From NCBI RefSeq assembly GCF_000210295.1, contig NC_026736.1, positions 558,001 through 622,000 on the forward strand: DNA of 64,000 nucleotides. The letters run 5' to 3'. Every line of letters begins with the position of its first letter. Position 1 is the first letter of the stretch. The translations under genes were made by a program, and so were the position numbers. The notes beneath the pieces are model-generated. The model was given only the letters and a program-made list of their open reading frames with translations, had not been told where the DNA came from and searched no databases. Positions 29,301 to 38,530 of the stretch are shown piece after piece. The stretch comes from Trypanosoma brucei gambiense DAL972. Taxonomy: Eukaryota; Euglenozoa; Kinetoplastea; Trypanosomatida; Trypanosomatidae.

Positions 29301-32214
29301 TGCTAAGCTTAGACTGATTAAAGACGAGCACCCCAACCTGCTCTGCGTATGCCCCACAGGAATATAACCTGCACTCCGCACCATCAAACACAAAACTGTT
29401 GGATCGGCACACCCCCACGCATTCCCTGCAAAGAACAACAGATCCTTGGGAGGCAGTAAACCCAAGAGAGTGATCAGTAACTAAGCAGCGACTCAATGTT
29501 GCACTACTGTTCACAATTCTAACCGCGCACGTTTTACGCGATGCCGGAAGTGTCGACATGACGATCACGTCCGTTAACTCGATAGAACTTTTATCGTAGG
29601 CAAATATGGATGTTATCCCGGTGTCCTTCAGTATCAAACCCCTGGCCACGACAGTTGCCTCGCGTACCTCTAGCCCAAATGCACCTCCTACGAACGACAG
29701 CGGCAGTAAGGTCTCCGTGTTCGCTTCCGTTGCTACACCTTCACAGTCATTGCTATTGTTTGCTTTATTCCCTTTGCTCTTGGTGGTGCCACTTCCCCTC
29801 CGCTTTTTCGAAAAAGCTCTTATAATAGAAGAGACATAATCATTTTCTTGCTCAACTTCATCCACAGCCAACGGCAGGGCAGACTTGTGTACGCCGCGCC
29901 AGCCGCGACCCATGTCATACCGCAGCTCACCTCCCTCCACAGTAAAAACTGCATTGCTCTCGTTATCCCCCCCAGATCCACAGGTATTCATTAGAGGCAG
30001 TCGGTACCAGCCGTTTTCACGACCGCGTAGCGCCAGTAGCGTGCGGCAGCGTTTCTCAAATAGCTCTGGGGGTCCTGCGTCGTTGTTGATTGTGCACTTG
30101 GCACCGTTCAAAGCAAATATGCCCACATGATTTGTGAAGGCAGAGCTGCTGTCAAATGTTGCACGTGAGGCTTCAACTGTGTATCCGTTAACGACGTGCT
30201 CAGCGTGGCAACTGTAGAAGTGTGCCACCGAGTGTGATATCACTGAAAAACCAAAATAAACGTACTCAGCGAGGCAGTGACGGGCGGTAACCAACCCACC
30301 CAGCTCTACACTGAGGCCTGTGGGACGGTTACCGTCGGATGCCTCAAAAACGACTTGATCCCCGCCATAAAACCGAGTGCCAGCGAAAAAAGCCCGGCAT
30401 CCAGCAACGCTCACGGCATTGATGTAGCCAGCCATGATGTCACAATCAGAGATATCCACAGAAGCATCCTGCTCAGCAAGAATAACCCGCTCACACTCGG
30501 ACGGTGCAATACTGCATCCGCCACGGGCACACAACCGTGCGCTATTTGAAACATGAATAAAAGAATGCAAAACGTTCAGGGAGGCCACTCCCGTAAAACC
30601 AGTGTCCTGGCAATCAACGGAAGGGGGAGCATAGCGCTTCATCACGGTCCCATCGCGCAGATCCAACTTCGATTCATCCAATACTAGAATTCCCTCGCGG
30701 TAGCCATCCGGCACATCGACGAACAACTTTGAACGAGAGAAAATCACTTGACCCTGCCCTTCCACCACAATGTTTCCGGTGACAATACAACTATCTACTT
30801 CCAGCGTTCCTAATACGGTGATAACGGAGGCATACACCTCGAGTTTTTGCAACCGTAACGTACAATCTGGTGGAATTACACACTGCTCGGTGGTGCTTGA
30901 CCATCTGATGGAGGTGAGGAAAGACTCTACTCCGCTCCCACCCTCACCACAAAGGACCAGTCGGATGGGGGCACATTCACAGGTTTTTTTCTTGTTGCAG
31001 AAGGCACAGTTGATCCCAGTCCCCCCACTCCCCCCTTCGCCAACGGAGTTGCTTTCTTCTCCAGCTTCTCCTTCACTTGCAGCGCATGTGCAGATCACTG
31101 GGGCCACCTCGTCCCTCCCCTCCTCGGCTAAGCGAGACAAAACTTCATTTTCCATTGTTTCGGCGGCATCCGTCTTGCATTCTCCCGCCCCAGCTGAACT
31201 CCCAAAAGCGGGGCTATTGACTGTGGGATTCGCATTGTTATCTAGCGGTGGATTAAGCATCCCTTCCCTCGCGCACAGCGGCGCAAGCAAAATGTTAAAA
31301 GATAAGTTTTCGCGAAGTGCGCCACTGGTGGACGGGAGGTTGCAAACGAACATATCATCATCCACAACCGTGTCCTTGGTAGGGTGCTCCGGTGACTGAA
31401 ACAACGCCCGCCTTCGTGGAGTGTCCAAGAAAATGTCCATCACCTCAGACGAGAAACGCATCTGCTGCAATTCTCCACATGAACACACCACCTTCTCCCT
31501 CCGTGTCGTGCCCGAATCCCCTTCAATCCCGTCATCACTTGTGATTGCAGAACTGCGCTGCCCCTCATCGTTCGTTACTGCCGTGGCTGCTGCTGATAGC
31601 CCCTCCCTTGTTGCAAGTTGGTTTGCCTCGGGAATTCGCTTTTGTCCAGTAACCTTACTTCTGAAGAGATGCGGGTGGGAGTTTCGAATGTGTTGGATTC
31701 CTAAGTCATGCTCCTCAAGAGAGTAGGCGGAAGCGGCTGACTGCTGTGGCATCCATGCGGCATCGTCGTTTCCTCCATGAGCTCCATTCCCAACCAACCA
31801 CCGCCGCGACTCATCAACTGTTACCCTGCTGTCACACCCGAACGGGTTGAGTGTTGTGTAAAGGGAGTGAAACAGCAAACTGAGACCCTCCACATCCACC
31901 GTCCACTGCTGAGACATGAGTTCAAAAGAGCAAATGGCTCCATAATGGATAAACGTCGCAAAGAGACGGGGCGAGACAACAAAAACAAGTGGCATGCGCT
32001 GCAGCTCTTCTAAAAAAAGCACTCGCAGGGAGACGATAAACTCTTTCTTGTTCTCATCCTCGTAGCGCAACTGAACGAACCAGTTGGTCAAGTCATCCTC
32101 GTCGAGAAGCTCAACAGCAGTGCAGCAACCCCCTAATAGCGTGTGAAGGTTCTGCTTAAAGTGGGCATAAAGCCGTTGTAGGCGTTGAAGGTACGAAGTG
32201 GACAGTTGGAGCAT
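26365..32214 (-). CDS. E2-like (UBE2Q-like) domain fused to a giant right-handed beta-helix protein
   Basis: The protein is 1,949 aa from ATG 32214; a longer open frame to 32586 is excluded because a splice acceptor (AG 32266-32265) lies inside it. Residues 1-125 resemble a ubiquitin-conjugating (E2) fold: an N-terminal helix, LTNWFVQL near 42-49, VSPRLFATFI near 80-89, and GAICSFEL with Cys 95 placed as the E2 active-site Cys, then QQWTVD and a C-terminal helix. The HPN motif is absent, as in UBE2Q-type E2s. After a disordered acidic linker, residues from about 490 to 1830 are short repeating beta-strand units of the PbH1/NosD kind (patterns such as VxxxSxLxLxxCxV), rich in Cys. Similar CASH/beta-helix domains occur in FBXO11-type proteins. 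No TM segment or signal peptide is visible. Function is unknown; a ubiquitin link is inference from the N-terminus only. Confidence 0.75.
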   Translation of the reverse strand: MLQLSTSYLQRLQRLYAHFKQNLHTLLGGCCTAVELLDEDDLTNWFVQLRYEDENKKEFIVSLRVLFLEELQRMPLVFVVSPRLFATFIHYGAICSFELMSQQWTVDVEGLSLLFHSLYTTLNPFGCDSRVTVDESRRWLVGNGAHGGNDDAAWMPQQSAASAYSLEEHDLGIQHIRNSHPHLFRSKVTGQKRIPEANQLATREGLSAAATAVTNDEGQRSSAITSDDGIEGDSGTTRREKVVCSCGELQQMRFSSEVMDIFLDTPRRRALFQSPEHPTKDTVVDDDMFVCNLPSTSGALRENLSFNILLAPLCAREGMLNPPLDNNANPTVNSPAFGSSAGAGECKTDAAETMENEVLSRLAEEGRDEVAPVICTCAASEGEAGEESNSVGEGGSGGTGINCAFCNKKKTCECAPIRLVLCGEGGSGVESFLTSIRWSSTTEQCVIPPDCTLRLQKLEVYASVITVLGTLEVDSCIVTGNIVVEGQGQVIFSRSKLFVDVPDGYREGILVLDESKLDLRDGTVMKRYAPPSVDCQDTGFTGVASLNVLHSFIHVSNSARLCARGGCSIAPSECERVILAEQDASVDISDCDIMAGYINAVSVAGCRAFFAGTRFYGGDQVVFEASDGNRPTGLSVELGGLVTARHCLAEYVYFGFSVISHSVAHFYSCHAEHVVNGYTVEASRATFDSSSAFTNHVGIFALNGAKCTINNDAGPPELFEKRCRTLLALRGRENGWYRLPLMNTCGSGGDNESNAVFTVEGGELRYDMGRGWRGVHKSALPLAVDEVEQENDYVSSIIRAFSKKRRGSGTTKSKGNKANNSNDCEGVATEANTETLLPLSFVGGAFGLEVREATVVARGLILKDTGITSIFAYDKSSIELTDVIVMSTLPASRKTCAVRIVNSSATLSRCLVTDHSLGFTASQGSVVLCRECVGVCRSNSFVFDGAECRLYSCGAYAEQVGVLVFNQSKLSIDNSDAPHCILGGIPCIFQCRIRGLDSRSSHVRCVGVTVRGSLESGFTSHNGGYLCLKKCMVDMSDDPFHGCTASVAPPDLPGEPQSTESPVYAPVITCSSVSVDGGCGVCRDLDETATTSPTCLCGGTWSLGVKAWAGSHCELTACEVRHVTFGYAALDADTEMEAWQCVASDVANGYLVDSAKCCLNHCTTECNHVGVLVLNQGTCIVHHGSYRARVCGIENRNGIVQVEGNVKISGFSRSGVHVNCGARFDATVDSLLEVSVSGDFGACRLSGPLGPATTCSSLCGQPPSCFVMDKGTAVIHNAVFGGGAAIAVRCGVEAVAYLYRCKAEFCNVAFNALVGSNVYLSDCLAQNVWNYSLLVSHGGAIRVTASRVFSRFSSVKNVFSVLQGNVRIFGKCVLDNTVLHLNGDAAAAADMAPQSLELDGVLEQVGCPIRVYEGGQLSMNSCYVIVQETQAAQLNVLEEDKCDCGHKCPTVRAAIFAKGSNAYVRLRNVLLQCVPTPCLANKAGLSRGTSSGHVPRATDSFKPGEIGQLHSKVIWHTLVLHSGARGEVCGAADVVPPMHNKNMTFFFHRSTSEGATHSGRLPSREESRRPAAAVAGVPRDDVRYRTSAADIDIGPRQNGGCPLNEESDQQAPKPTKRSDSDTPILPVRLHVTDGSSLVLENVRVRQLSVAMDSRVAATRCVFAGSEAVSVVSDSSLEATRSVFISAVGGPALQAECAKVSLTGCSGYCIYKEIIIARHATVTLKNSVLHAIASSTAAHGGIQSPTTSIPWSDLPWCADNQPWDYGNEGKHSRSGPIQGLDISSFTLAAVQCGHSTQFGSCGSCYEALGGCEVSGCVRLQGGTNHEGELRNFSSGFASPRLMEVKSPVEPSFMNHNAGQTIRPSLHASEQPALHQRTSVRLEDSHLRLCLRTRIEGAVVADAASHTRVSRPPQPWRVVCLLRDVSVNISVIISNKLVSAVKFLQWPLKRE

Positions 32215-33738
32215 CTGCTTCTTCCTCCTGTGCGTCCACCTCACGATCCAACCCTCTTCTAGAGCTATTGGAGAGAGAAACGGAGTAGAAGCTCTTATCA
32301 AACGGAAGAGACAAAAAACAAAAGACACACAAGTTGGCGTACGGCACTCGGTAAGTAAAGTTAGCAGAGAGTTAAAACAAAAGTAAGACATAAAAAATAA
32401 TTGCCCTTCCGCTTTCATGAGAAGCAGCCACCACCACCCCCCCCCCAAGCGACGGCTGCCGTTTCCATACGAGAGGGGAAACAGGTGACAACCACTTGAA
32501 AGAGAAATGCAAACGATAACAACATCATATACCCAACACAAGCAGTCAAAGTGGGCTACGCGGCAAAGTGCTGGCAGCGGAAGCAAAACACACTATGATA
32601 ATAGAATGACAAAGTGGAAAAAAAACAGAATGACAAAGATGACGGGTAGCACTACAACAATAATTCTTTTGAGAATCACTACGAGCAGGTCTCGTGGTTT
32701 TCCTGTCCCTCTGTGAGAAACGATAACGTAAATCGAAATAAACAAAAATAAAGGCACAATATTGTAGGAGAAGGGTCTTTTCATCCTGATATCCCCGTTC
32801 TTTTTCTTTTTCTTGGTTCGTGAGATACCCGTACGGGAAACTGAGCAAACACGTCTGCCCTGTTGAAAGGGGGAAAATGGACCACGACATTTCCAAAAAT
32901 ATAAAAGAACACCACTTTGTACTCCCTCTCGCTCCCCATTGCATAATCATACGAACCCTCTTGCACCACATGGCGCTTGTCTCTAATGCTTATGAAGCTG
33001 CTCTTCCCCTTACAGCGCGGCCGCACTCCGCTGCGCAACGGAAGACACCACGAGAAGAAAACAATAACGCACACCTCAGCCGACCTTCAATTTCCCATGC
33101 ACTCCATCGCGGTGTGCCAGCCTTCTCGCTTCACTTTCTCTAGCTGATATTGTTGACGGTAGCCACATCATCTTACATCTACAATGCAAAAGATTCCCGC
33201 AGCACCTTCCGGTGCACACGACAACTACGGTACAGCGCACCTCATGATGGTGAGATGCTATTTTTAAGGCCAAATGTGCTCGATGTCACATAACCTGCGC
33301 TTTGAGTCTGCGGGTACACACATTTGTCATTTCCTCGGCGAAATGTTCATCCGCTACAATGTTAGGCCATTTCCGTCTCTCTTCGGGCACTTGTCTGTGT
33401 GCGTACGCGGCGGAGCACATAGTGCATATATGAATGTCTATCTGATTGAGGACAGGAGCTTCAGCTCGACAATGGCCACGCGAACTCTTTGGGACTATTG
33501 AGTGGAAACATTATGAATGTCAACTGATCGAAGGGAAATACAAAGAAAAGAACGATTAACGACTACATTGGGTGTACTGCGCGAACGAAACAGTGAGATA
33601 ACAATATTAAGCGCTTTGTGTCGATGCCCATGAATACCACAAAACGCACCTCTTCCCTCCAAGTGGCATCGATAAGGTAACGAGTCACCCAAAGTCCCAC
33701 CCAACCCTTCAGATATTGGTGAAAGCCTCCTTCACTTC
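32215..33738. other. Intergenic, no supported gene
   Basis: 1.5 kb holding the acceptor and 5' UTR of the beta-helix gene, a C-run at 32438-32447 and, to the right, the presumed 3' UTR of the 782-aa gene. ORFs on both strands are short and mutually overlapping. None has recognisable features. Confidence 0.55.
32265..32330 (-). promoter_or_regulatory. Trans-splice acceptor for the beta-helix gene
   Basis: The minus strand shows a T-rich tract (GTCTTTTGTTTTTTGTCTC) and then TTTCTCTCTCCAATAG, with AG at 32266-32265. That is 50 nt before ATG 32214, which supports this start. Confidence 0.6.
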
Positions 33739-36087
33739 TCACAGTGCAGCTGCCTGTTGCTGTTTCATGCACTTTACAACCGAGGCAAATCTGGAAAAAA
33801 CCATCGACGGCTTCACAACCCTCCTTCGTTTCCCTTGTGAACGGTTGTTTATATCCTTCGCTGCACCGTCGCTTTCATGCCGGTTATCATTCCATCGCAC
33901 CTCCAACTGTAACCGTTCGGTCTCCACAGCAGCAGCAACCCGAGGGGCGAGTTGAATAACCTCTTGGGGCATCGTAAATGTGTTCGCTGCTAAGAGCTCA
34001 CGCCCTACCAAGAGGTCAACAAGGGCAACTGTGCGCCGTTGCCAGAGGGGCACAACATTAACTGTTTTTACACCATCACTAGTGGCAGTGTCATGTGACT
34101 TAACACGCCGAGCGCCCACCAGCCTCGTAAAGACGTAGGCAACCTCAACAACAAATGGGTGCTCATTTTCTCGCGGTATTTGAAGCAGGGCAGAAAGTAA
34201 TTTCTCCACAAGTCCCGGGCGCTCCATCAGAAACCTAAGTGACTTCACGCCAGCATGCGCATCATTTAACAATGCCTCATACAGAGCTGTGGCTTGAGCA
34301 TCCAATGCGCTGCACCGCGCAGCTTGCCCTTGGCAACGACAATATTCCATTGTTATAGATACGATGTGATTGAGGCTCTCAAGAAACACCGGGAGTGTTC
34401 CGATGTCAATGAAACTAGTGGTAAAGTGGCCGACCTGCTTCGCAGATGTGGCAGAACGTTCCGCAGCGGGTAGCCCCTCAGCAACTCCCAGTGGCTCCGA
34501 AGAGCAGGTCCGAGTGGAGAACAGCTGCAACTCATCATCATCATCATCATCATACCCACCGCTTTCTGCGGTATCCATTGCGCCAGCATCAGTGCCGGGG
34601 CAGTCTAGCTCCGCTGTCACTACCCCTGAGGCTACCAGAGAGGCGCTATCCAGTTTGTGGTGCCGTTTTTTTAATGATGTTGACTGAGTGTCGTAGCGGC
34701 AGCCGCGTTTCCGCATTGCATTGAGCAGCGTCTGCAAGAGTAACTCAGTTGTTTCTACCGCGCACACCTTCACCTCACGACGTCCTAAAAATAGTACAAC
34801 ACCGAGGAATTGGCCGGGAAATGCCTTGATGGCCTCATGTAGCTGTGGAAGGAGCACCTCCGCACAATCATCTCGAAACCATTTGATCTTGGCCAGAGCC
34901 AACGTGAGGAAAAAAAATGTCGCTGGAGAGCCCTGCCGCGTGATGTGGAGAGAGCCATCCCTTATGCCGCGAACAAGCCCCCCTACTACCGTTTCATAAA
35001 GGGACACGTTTAGAATGGGGTGCTTGAGGTTCTCCACTGCCACTGTTACAGTATTGATAGAGGAAACACCAGGGGAAGTTGTGTGCCGATTCATCAGCGG
35101 CACTTCCGCCTTCAGCAACCTCATAAACCGGATCTGGCAACGCGATATGGCGTCCAGTAACACAGCATAGCTACTCACGCCGAACAACTCTCCTGCGTTC
35201 GAACCAGGGGCGGAAGTACGCAAAGATAAATGAGAGGGACCCTGAAATGCGTTATTGTTTAGGTGAACCCTAATATTATCACATAAGGTTTCCAGCACGG
35301 CATCAGCGTGGAATAACTTTTGCTGAACGATAAGGTGAAGAAACGTCGCACTGCTAGATGGGCTAAAGCAAGCCACGCGGACCGTTAACCACTGAAGCAG
35401 TAGATGACTAAGCTCTGAGACCCACACTTCGCCCACCGTATCGTCCATACAAGCAGCGACAACGGAGGTGTGCTGAATACTGTCCAAATTGATCTTCGCC
35501 AAAGTCCGCAGTACACACTCCAATAAGTAGTCACTTCGAAAGAGCGGCAATGAGCCTGTGGGTGCGGGAATATGACCACCCACACCCGTCCCCCCGCGGG
35601 CTTCTGGAACGGAAATTACAAAGGATGAAGGAGGAGCATCACGCAAGCGTCGCCATACCTCCACAAGGCACTGTACCATGTGTCCATGATGCATTCCTTT
35701 ACATTCTGCCTCCATCCGGGTGGCAAGCTGTGGCCCAGAGAGTTCCCAAAGGGAGTGACGGTACATGGTTGAAAAGGTAACAACGTTGCTATTCGTCTGC
35801 AACCCGCCTCCTCCGGTTGAGTTTTTGCGCACCTGAGGATCCGGCTCTGTGGCGTGTTTTCTTCCAGCTGCGTCCTGTTCGTGACGACGGACTTCGGGAT
35901 ACGCGGCGTCATATGCCGCTCCATCTGCTGGAGGTGGCGGTTTCGGCGCTCCATCGGTTTCACTTAGCTCAGCGAACGCCTTTGCCAACTGCGATAGCGA
36001 TAGCGGACGCAAAGAAACCGTTACGAGTGGTGCCGCGGCACGAGTGAGCACCATACCAGCAACCCGTGGGGAGCTAAACACCCGCAT
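33739..36087 (-). CDS. Conserved-looking helical protein, probably mitochondrial
   Basis: The 782-aa protein starts at ATG 36087; the open frame extends to 36129 only through a TTG, and AG 36134-36133 lies just before it. The N-terminus (MRVFSSPRVAGMVLTRAAAP) is rich in Arg, Ser and hydrophobic residues with no acids, fitting a mitochondrial targeting peptide. The body is predicted mostly helical, with repeated Leu-rich segments (about 110-420) of the kind seen in organellar helical-repeat RNA-binding proteins. It contains an Asp-rich run (DDDDDDE) near residue 515 and a basic C-terminal tail (GKRRRVVK). I recognise no catalytic motif. A role in mitochondrial RNA or ribosome biology would fit many such kinetoplastid proteins, but nothing in the sequence proves it. 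Confidence 0.75.
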   Translation of the reverse strand: MRVFSSPRVAGMVLTRAAAPLVTVSLRPLSLSQLAKAFAELSETDGAPKPPPPADGAAYDAAYPEVRRHEQDAAGRKHATEPDPQVRKNSTGGGGLQTNSNVVTFSTMYRHSLWELSGPQLATRMEAECKGMHHGHMVQCLVEVWRRLRDAPPSSFVISVPEARGGTGVGGHIPAPTGSLPLFRSDYLLECVLRTLAKINLDSIQHTSVVAACMDDTVGEVWVSELSHLLLQWLTVRVACFSPSSSATFLHLIVQQKLFHADAVLETLCDNIRVHLNNNAFQGPSHLSLRTSAPGSNAGELFGVSSYAVLLDAISRCQIRFMRLLKAEVPLMNRHTTSPGVSSINTVTVAVENLKHPILNVSLYETVVGGLVRGIRDGSLHITRQGSPATFFFLTLALAKIKWFRDDCAEVLLPQLHEAIKAFPGQFLGVVLFLGRREVKVCAVETTELLLQTLLNAMRKRGCRYDTQSTSLKKRHHKLDSASLVASGVVTAELDCPGTDAGAMDTAESGGYDDDDDDELQLFSTRTCSSEPLGVAEGLPAAERSATSAKQVGHFTTSFIDIGTLPVFLESLNHIVSITMEYCRCQGQAARCSALDAQATALYEALLNDAHAGVKSLRFLMERPGLVEKLLSALLQIPRENEHPFVVEVAYVFTRLVGARRVKSHDTATSDGVKTVNVVPLWQRRTVALVDLLVGRELLAANTFTMPQEVIQLAPRVAAAVETERLQLEVRWNDNRHESDGAAKDINNRSQGKRRRVVKPSMVFSRFASVVKCMKQQQAAAL

Positions 36088-36132
36088 GCTGTCGCCAACA
36101 GCTCCTTCTTCCCCGGCCCCTTCTACCAATAA

Positions 36133-36200
36133 CTGTTAATGTAACGAAACAACAACGACAACAACAGCAACAGCAACAGCAACGTGAGACAAACAAAAAC
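36133..36200 (-). promoter_or_regulatory. Trans-splice acceptor in a TTG/CTG-repeat tract
   Basis: The minus strand carries (TTG/CTG)n repeats and then GTTTCGTTACATTAACAG, with AG at 36134-36133, 46 nt before ATG 36087. Trinucleotide CAA/CAG repeats on the plus strand span about 36146-36184. Confidence 0.5.
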
Positions 36201-36561
36201 AAACAAACAAACAAACACAAAAACACAAAAACACAGTTAAAATAGCTTCCATACACACATTCACTCAACGCCAGAGGGCGGCAAGACACGTTAGATGCAA
36301 CGAAGCAAACACAGCCAGTGCACAAAGAAAGAATGGTGGATAATAACACAAAGGAATTAAAGTTAGCCAACTAGCACGACAGCGTGTCCACACCTTTCCA
36401 TTTTGTGCTGTACACTGAATGATCACATCAAGAAGCGGGGGTAAACTCCTGTCACCGCAGCATAAACCCAAACTGAAGTCGGACTGCAGGAGAGGACAGC
36501 TCGGAGACTCTCTACACAACCACCGTTATCGCTGCCTGTATACGTATGGGTCCTGCACGAC

Positions 36562-37695
36562 CTACAAAACCTCTTCGTCCCCCAGTGGTGGGAAGCACAC
36601 CAGTAATCGAACATTGTCAACCCGCTCAACATTTGTTGGCTGCGCCGTCACTATACGCGGGCAAGGAATGCTGGCTGTTAACATTTTTTCTAAGTTAGCA
36701 AAAAGTTGGCCGCTGTAACCTACTGGTCCACCACTGACCGGGTCATTTGAGTTAGCCCCCGCACCGGAAGCATCCCCCAAACCACTAGAATTAGTCCTAG
36801 TCAAGCCACGAACCAAACCATGCCCACCCCGTGGACTTCCGAGGCCCCCAAAGGATTGCGTGTTGGGACCCCTGGCGGAACTATTACCAGCGCCGCCGCT
36901 GCTCGCGGTGGCTCGATACGGAAAGAGTATATCTCTACCAACGAGTGTCATGGCACTATCGCTTATACCCACGAAGGTTGACGTGACCTCTGAGGGGTAC
37001 TTTTTCTGTACATGAGTAAAAACCATCTGACCCAAACGGTAAGGTCTGCTTTTGTGCGGCTCACCGCCAAGAGACTTGCGGGACGCCACAATATCCAAAA
37101 TGAGACGGCAGCGCGGTGCATTGTGAGGAGGGTGCCACTGCTTCAATAAGTTGGCCATAATCTCCTCATCCTCTTCATGCCGATCGCGGGCTGGCGAGCG
37201 CTGCGACACATATGGGAGTGACGCCCTTCTCCCCCGCGATCCAACATTCGTGGTGGGAGTGCGATGATGTTTTGATCGCCCAATAACACTCTGTGACAAG
37301 GATGGCGTCTCTGAAGGATTGGAGGTCCGCGAGGCAACCCGCCAACTGGTTTCCTTCCGCAAGAAAGTAGTAAGAAGTGTACTACTCAGCGGCGCTGAGG
37401 GAAGCATCAAAAGTTCTCTCACCGCGTGGACGCGTTGCGTCTGTGCGGGCAACTTCTCCCAGTAATCAACTGCAGCATTAAAGGCAATTCTGGCTGTCTC
37501 CACCATAGTATCCACAAGCTCGAACACCCCGAGCATCGCTTCTTCTATTGTGTAGTCCCACTTGAACTCAAAGTTTGCGTACACACAAAAAAAGTTCAAG
37601 GGATCACACGCCAGACGGTCACGGAAGTGAGGAAAAATTGTTATATTGTGCCTTTGCTTCGCCTCCTTCAAGGGGCCGGCTGTGGTGATGGACAT
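36562..37695 (-). CDS. Unknown protein (377 aa from the first ATG; may have an extra 5' exon)
   Basis: From ATG 37695 the frame encodes 377 aa with an N-terminal mixed alpha/beta region to about 130, a Ser/Arg-rich basic middle (160-200), a conserved-looking segment RLILDIVASRKS, a Gly/Ser/Asn-rich linker and a C-terminal beta-rich segment ending in CFPPLGDEEVL. I recognise no family. A strong acceptor (TTTCCTTTTCCTCTATTTCCAG, AG 37721-37720) lies 25 nt upstream, so trans-splicing here is the simplest model. The frame also stays open back to that AG and continues without a break into an upstream 41-codon ORF (38010-38132) if the 290 bases between are removed; see the separate entry. With that exon the protein would be 426 aa. 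Confidence 0.8.
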   Translation of the reverse strand: MSITTAGPLKEAKQRHNITIFPHFRDRLACDPLNFFCVYANFEFKWDYTIEEAMLGVFELVDTMVETARIAFNAAVDYWEKLPAQTQRVHAVRELLMLPSAPLSSTLLTTFLRKETSWRVASRTSNPSETPSLSQSVIGRSKHHRTPTTNVGSRGRRASLPYVSQRSPARDRHEEDEEIMANLLKQWHPPHNAPRCRLILDIVASRKSLGGEPHKSRPYRLGQMVFTHVQKKYPSEVTSTFVGISDSAMTLVGRDILFPYRATASSGGAGNSSARGPNTQSFGGLGSPRGGHGLVRGLTRTNSSGLGDASGAGANSNDPVSGGPVGYSGQLFANLEKMLTASIPCPRIVTAQPTNVERVDNVRLLVCFPPLGDEEVL

Positions 37696-37719
37696 CCGGA
37701 TCACACCACGAGCTGCGAC

Positions 37720-38132
37720 CTGGAAATAGAGGAAAAGGAAACAGTAGGGGGAAATAATGGGGGAAAGGAATATTTGAGTTGAATGGGGAGGGCACCGTGG
37801 GTTTTATACAGAAGAGAGTCAACATAGCAGAAGCCCGTGACGGAGATGGTCGAAACATTTTGTAAATAATAAGTGTAAAACCAAGAGAAGGCAAAAATAA
37901 TAATAATAATGTAAAATGAAGCTTCGATCAACGGAAACCGTAACTGCCACAATTGCAAAGCACCGATAGCTTTTATAACTAAAAGAAAAAACGAAGAAAA
38001 ATATCTTACCTCCCGAATCGCACAATCGTCTCGAAACTGCATGCCGGCAACACAAAAAGTTTTCAACAACTTTTCGTTGGTGTGAAGAGCGTATGAAACA
38101 ATTCCCCTCACCGGTAAAATCACACATTTCAT
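37720..38132 (-). other. Candidate 5' exon (38010-38132) and cis-intron (37720-38009)
   Basis: The minus strand from ATG 38132 encodes 41 codons (starting MKCVILPVRGIV, ending DDCAIRE) and then reads GAG|GTAAGATAT, a good 5' splice site at 38009. The 290-bp interval is T-rich and ends in a strong polypyrimidine tract plus AG at 37721-37720. Removing it joins complete codons on both sides (GAG then GTC, phase 0) and continues into the 36562-37695 gene through VAARGVIR. The peptide on each side looks like coding sequence. Against this, the distance from the COX17 stop (38245) to ATG 38132 is only 112 bp with a weak acceptor, and the whole stretch could simply be COX17 3' UTR. Confidence 0.45.
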
Positions 38133-38244
38133 CTTTCTCCGTTTTCGCTTCTTAATTCCCTTCACGTCTCATGATAACGATAGCAGCAACAACGCAACAG
38201 TCGTATAGCGTCCAACAATATTCATCTGTTAAGTTAACACGACA

Positions 38245-38466
38245 CTAAAAACTCCGGACACTCCCTCGGAGACGCTCGACTTCCTCTTCCGAAAATCCCT
38301 CATGGAGCAGGCATTTGTAGAATGCCCCAATTTCCTTTTGGCAGGCTTCTACACCCTTTAGAAGAGTGCATTCATCACGCGCCTGACGTTCCGCTGGGCA
38401 TGCGCAGCATATCTTACAAGCCGGTTTTTTACCCTTTCCGGTGGCAGCAACTTCGTCACTCGACAT
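38245..38466 (-). CDS. COX17: COX17 cytochrome c oxidase copper chaperone
   Basis: The 73-aa protein contains the COX17 signature: the copper-binding Cys-Cys (ICCACP), then the twin CX9C motifs (C-PAERQARDE-C and C-QKEIGAFYK-C), with Gly-Phe after the last Cys. It delivers Cu(I) in the mitochondrial intermembrane space for cytochrome c oxidase assembly through SCO1 and COX11. Length and Cys spacing match the family. ATG 38466 is chosen because a strong acceptor (T-rich tract, then CACCAG, AG 38499-38498) lies 31 nt upstream; the longer open frame to 38553 is UTR. All functional cysteines are present. Confidence 0.92.
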   Translation of the reverse strand: MSSDEVAATGKGKKPACKICCACPAERQARDECTLLKGVEACQKEIGAFYKCLLHEGFSEEEVERLRGSVRSF

Positions 38467-38497
38467 AGTACGCCGAGAACGGGGTTGTGAATACAAA

Positions 38498-38530
38498 CTG
38501 GTGAAAACAAAAGAAAAAAACACAGAATAA
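38498..38530 (-). promoter_or_regulatory. Trans-splice acceptor for COX17
   Basis: The minus-strand tract GTGTTTTTTTCTTTTGTTTT followed by CACCAG, with AG at 38499-38498, gives a 31-nt 5' UTR. Confidence 0.65.

Noticed and set aside
32215..32586. N-terminal extension of the beta-helix protein (124 codons)
   Set aside because: Opens at TTG/GTG-type codons, is Cys/Leu/Phe-rich like UTR sequence, and contains the splice acceptor at 32265.
37701..38165. 154-aa ORF read straight through the candidate intron
   Set aside because: The part after 38010 is T-rich and translates to a hydrophobic string with no similarity to a real domain; it ends just past the acceptor. Better seen as exon plus intron, or as UTR.
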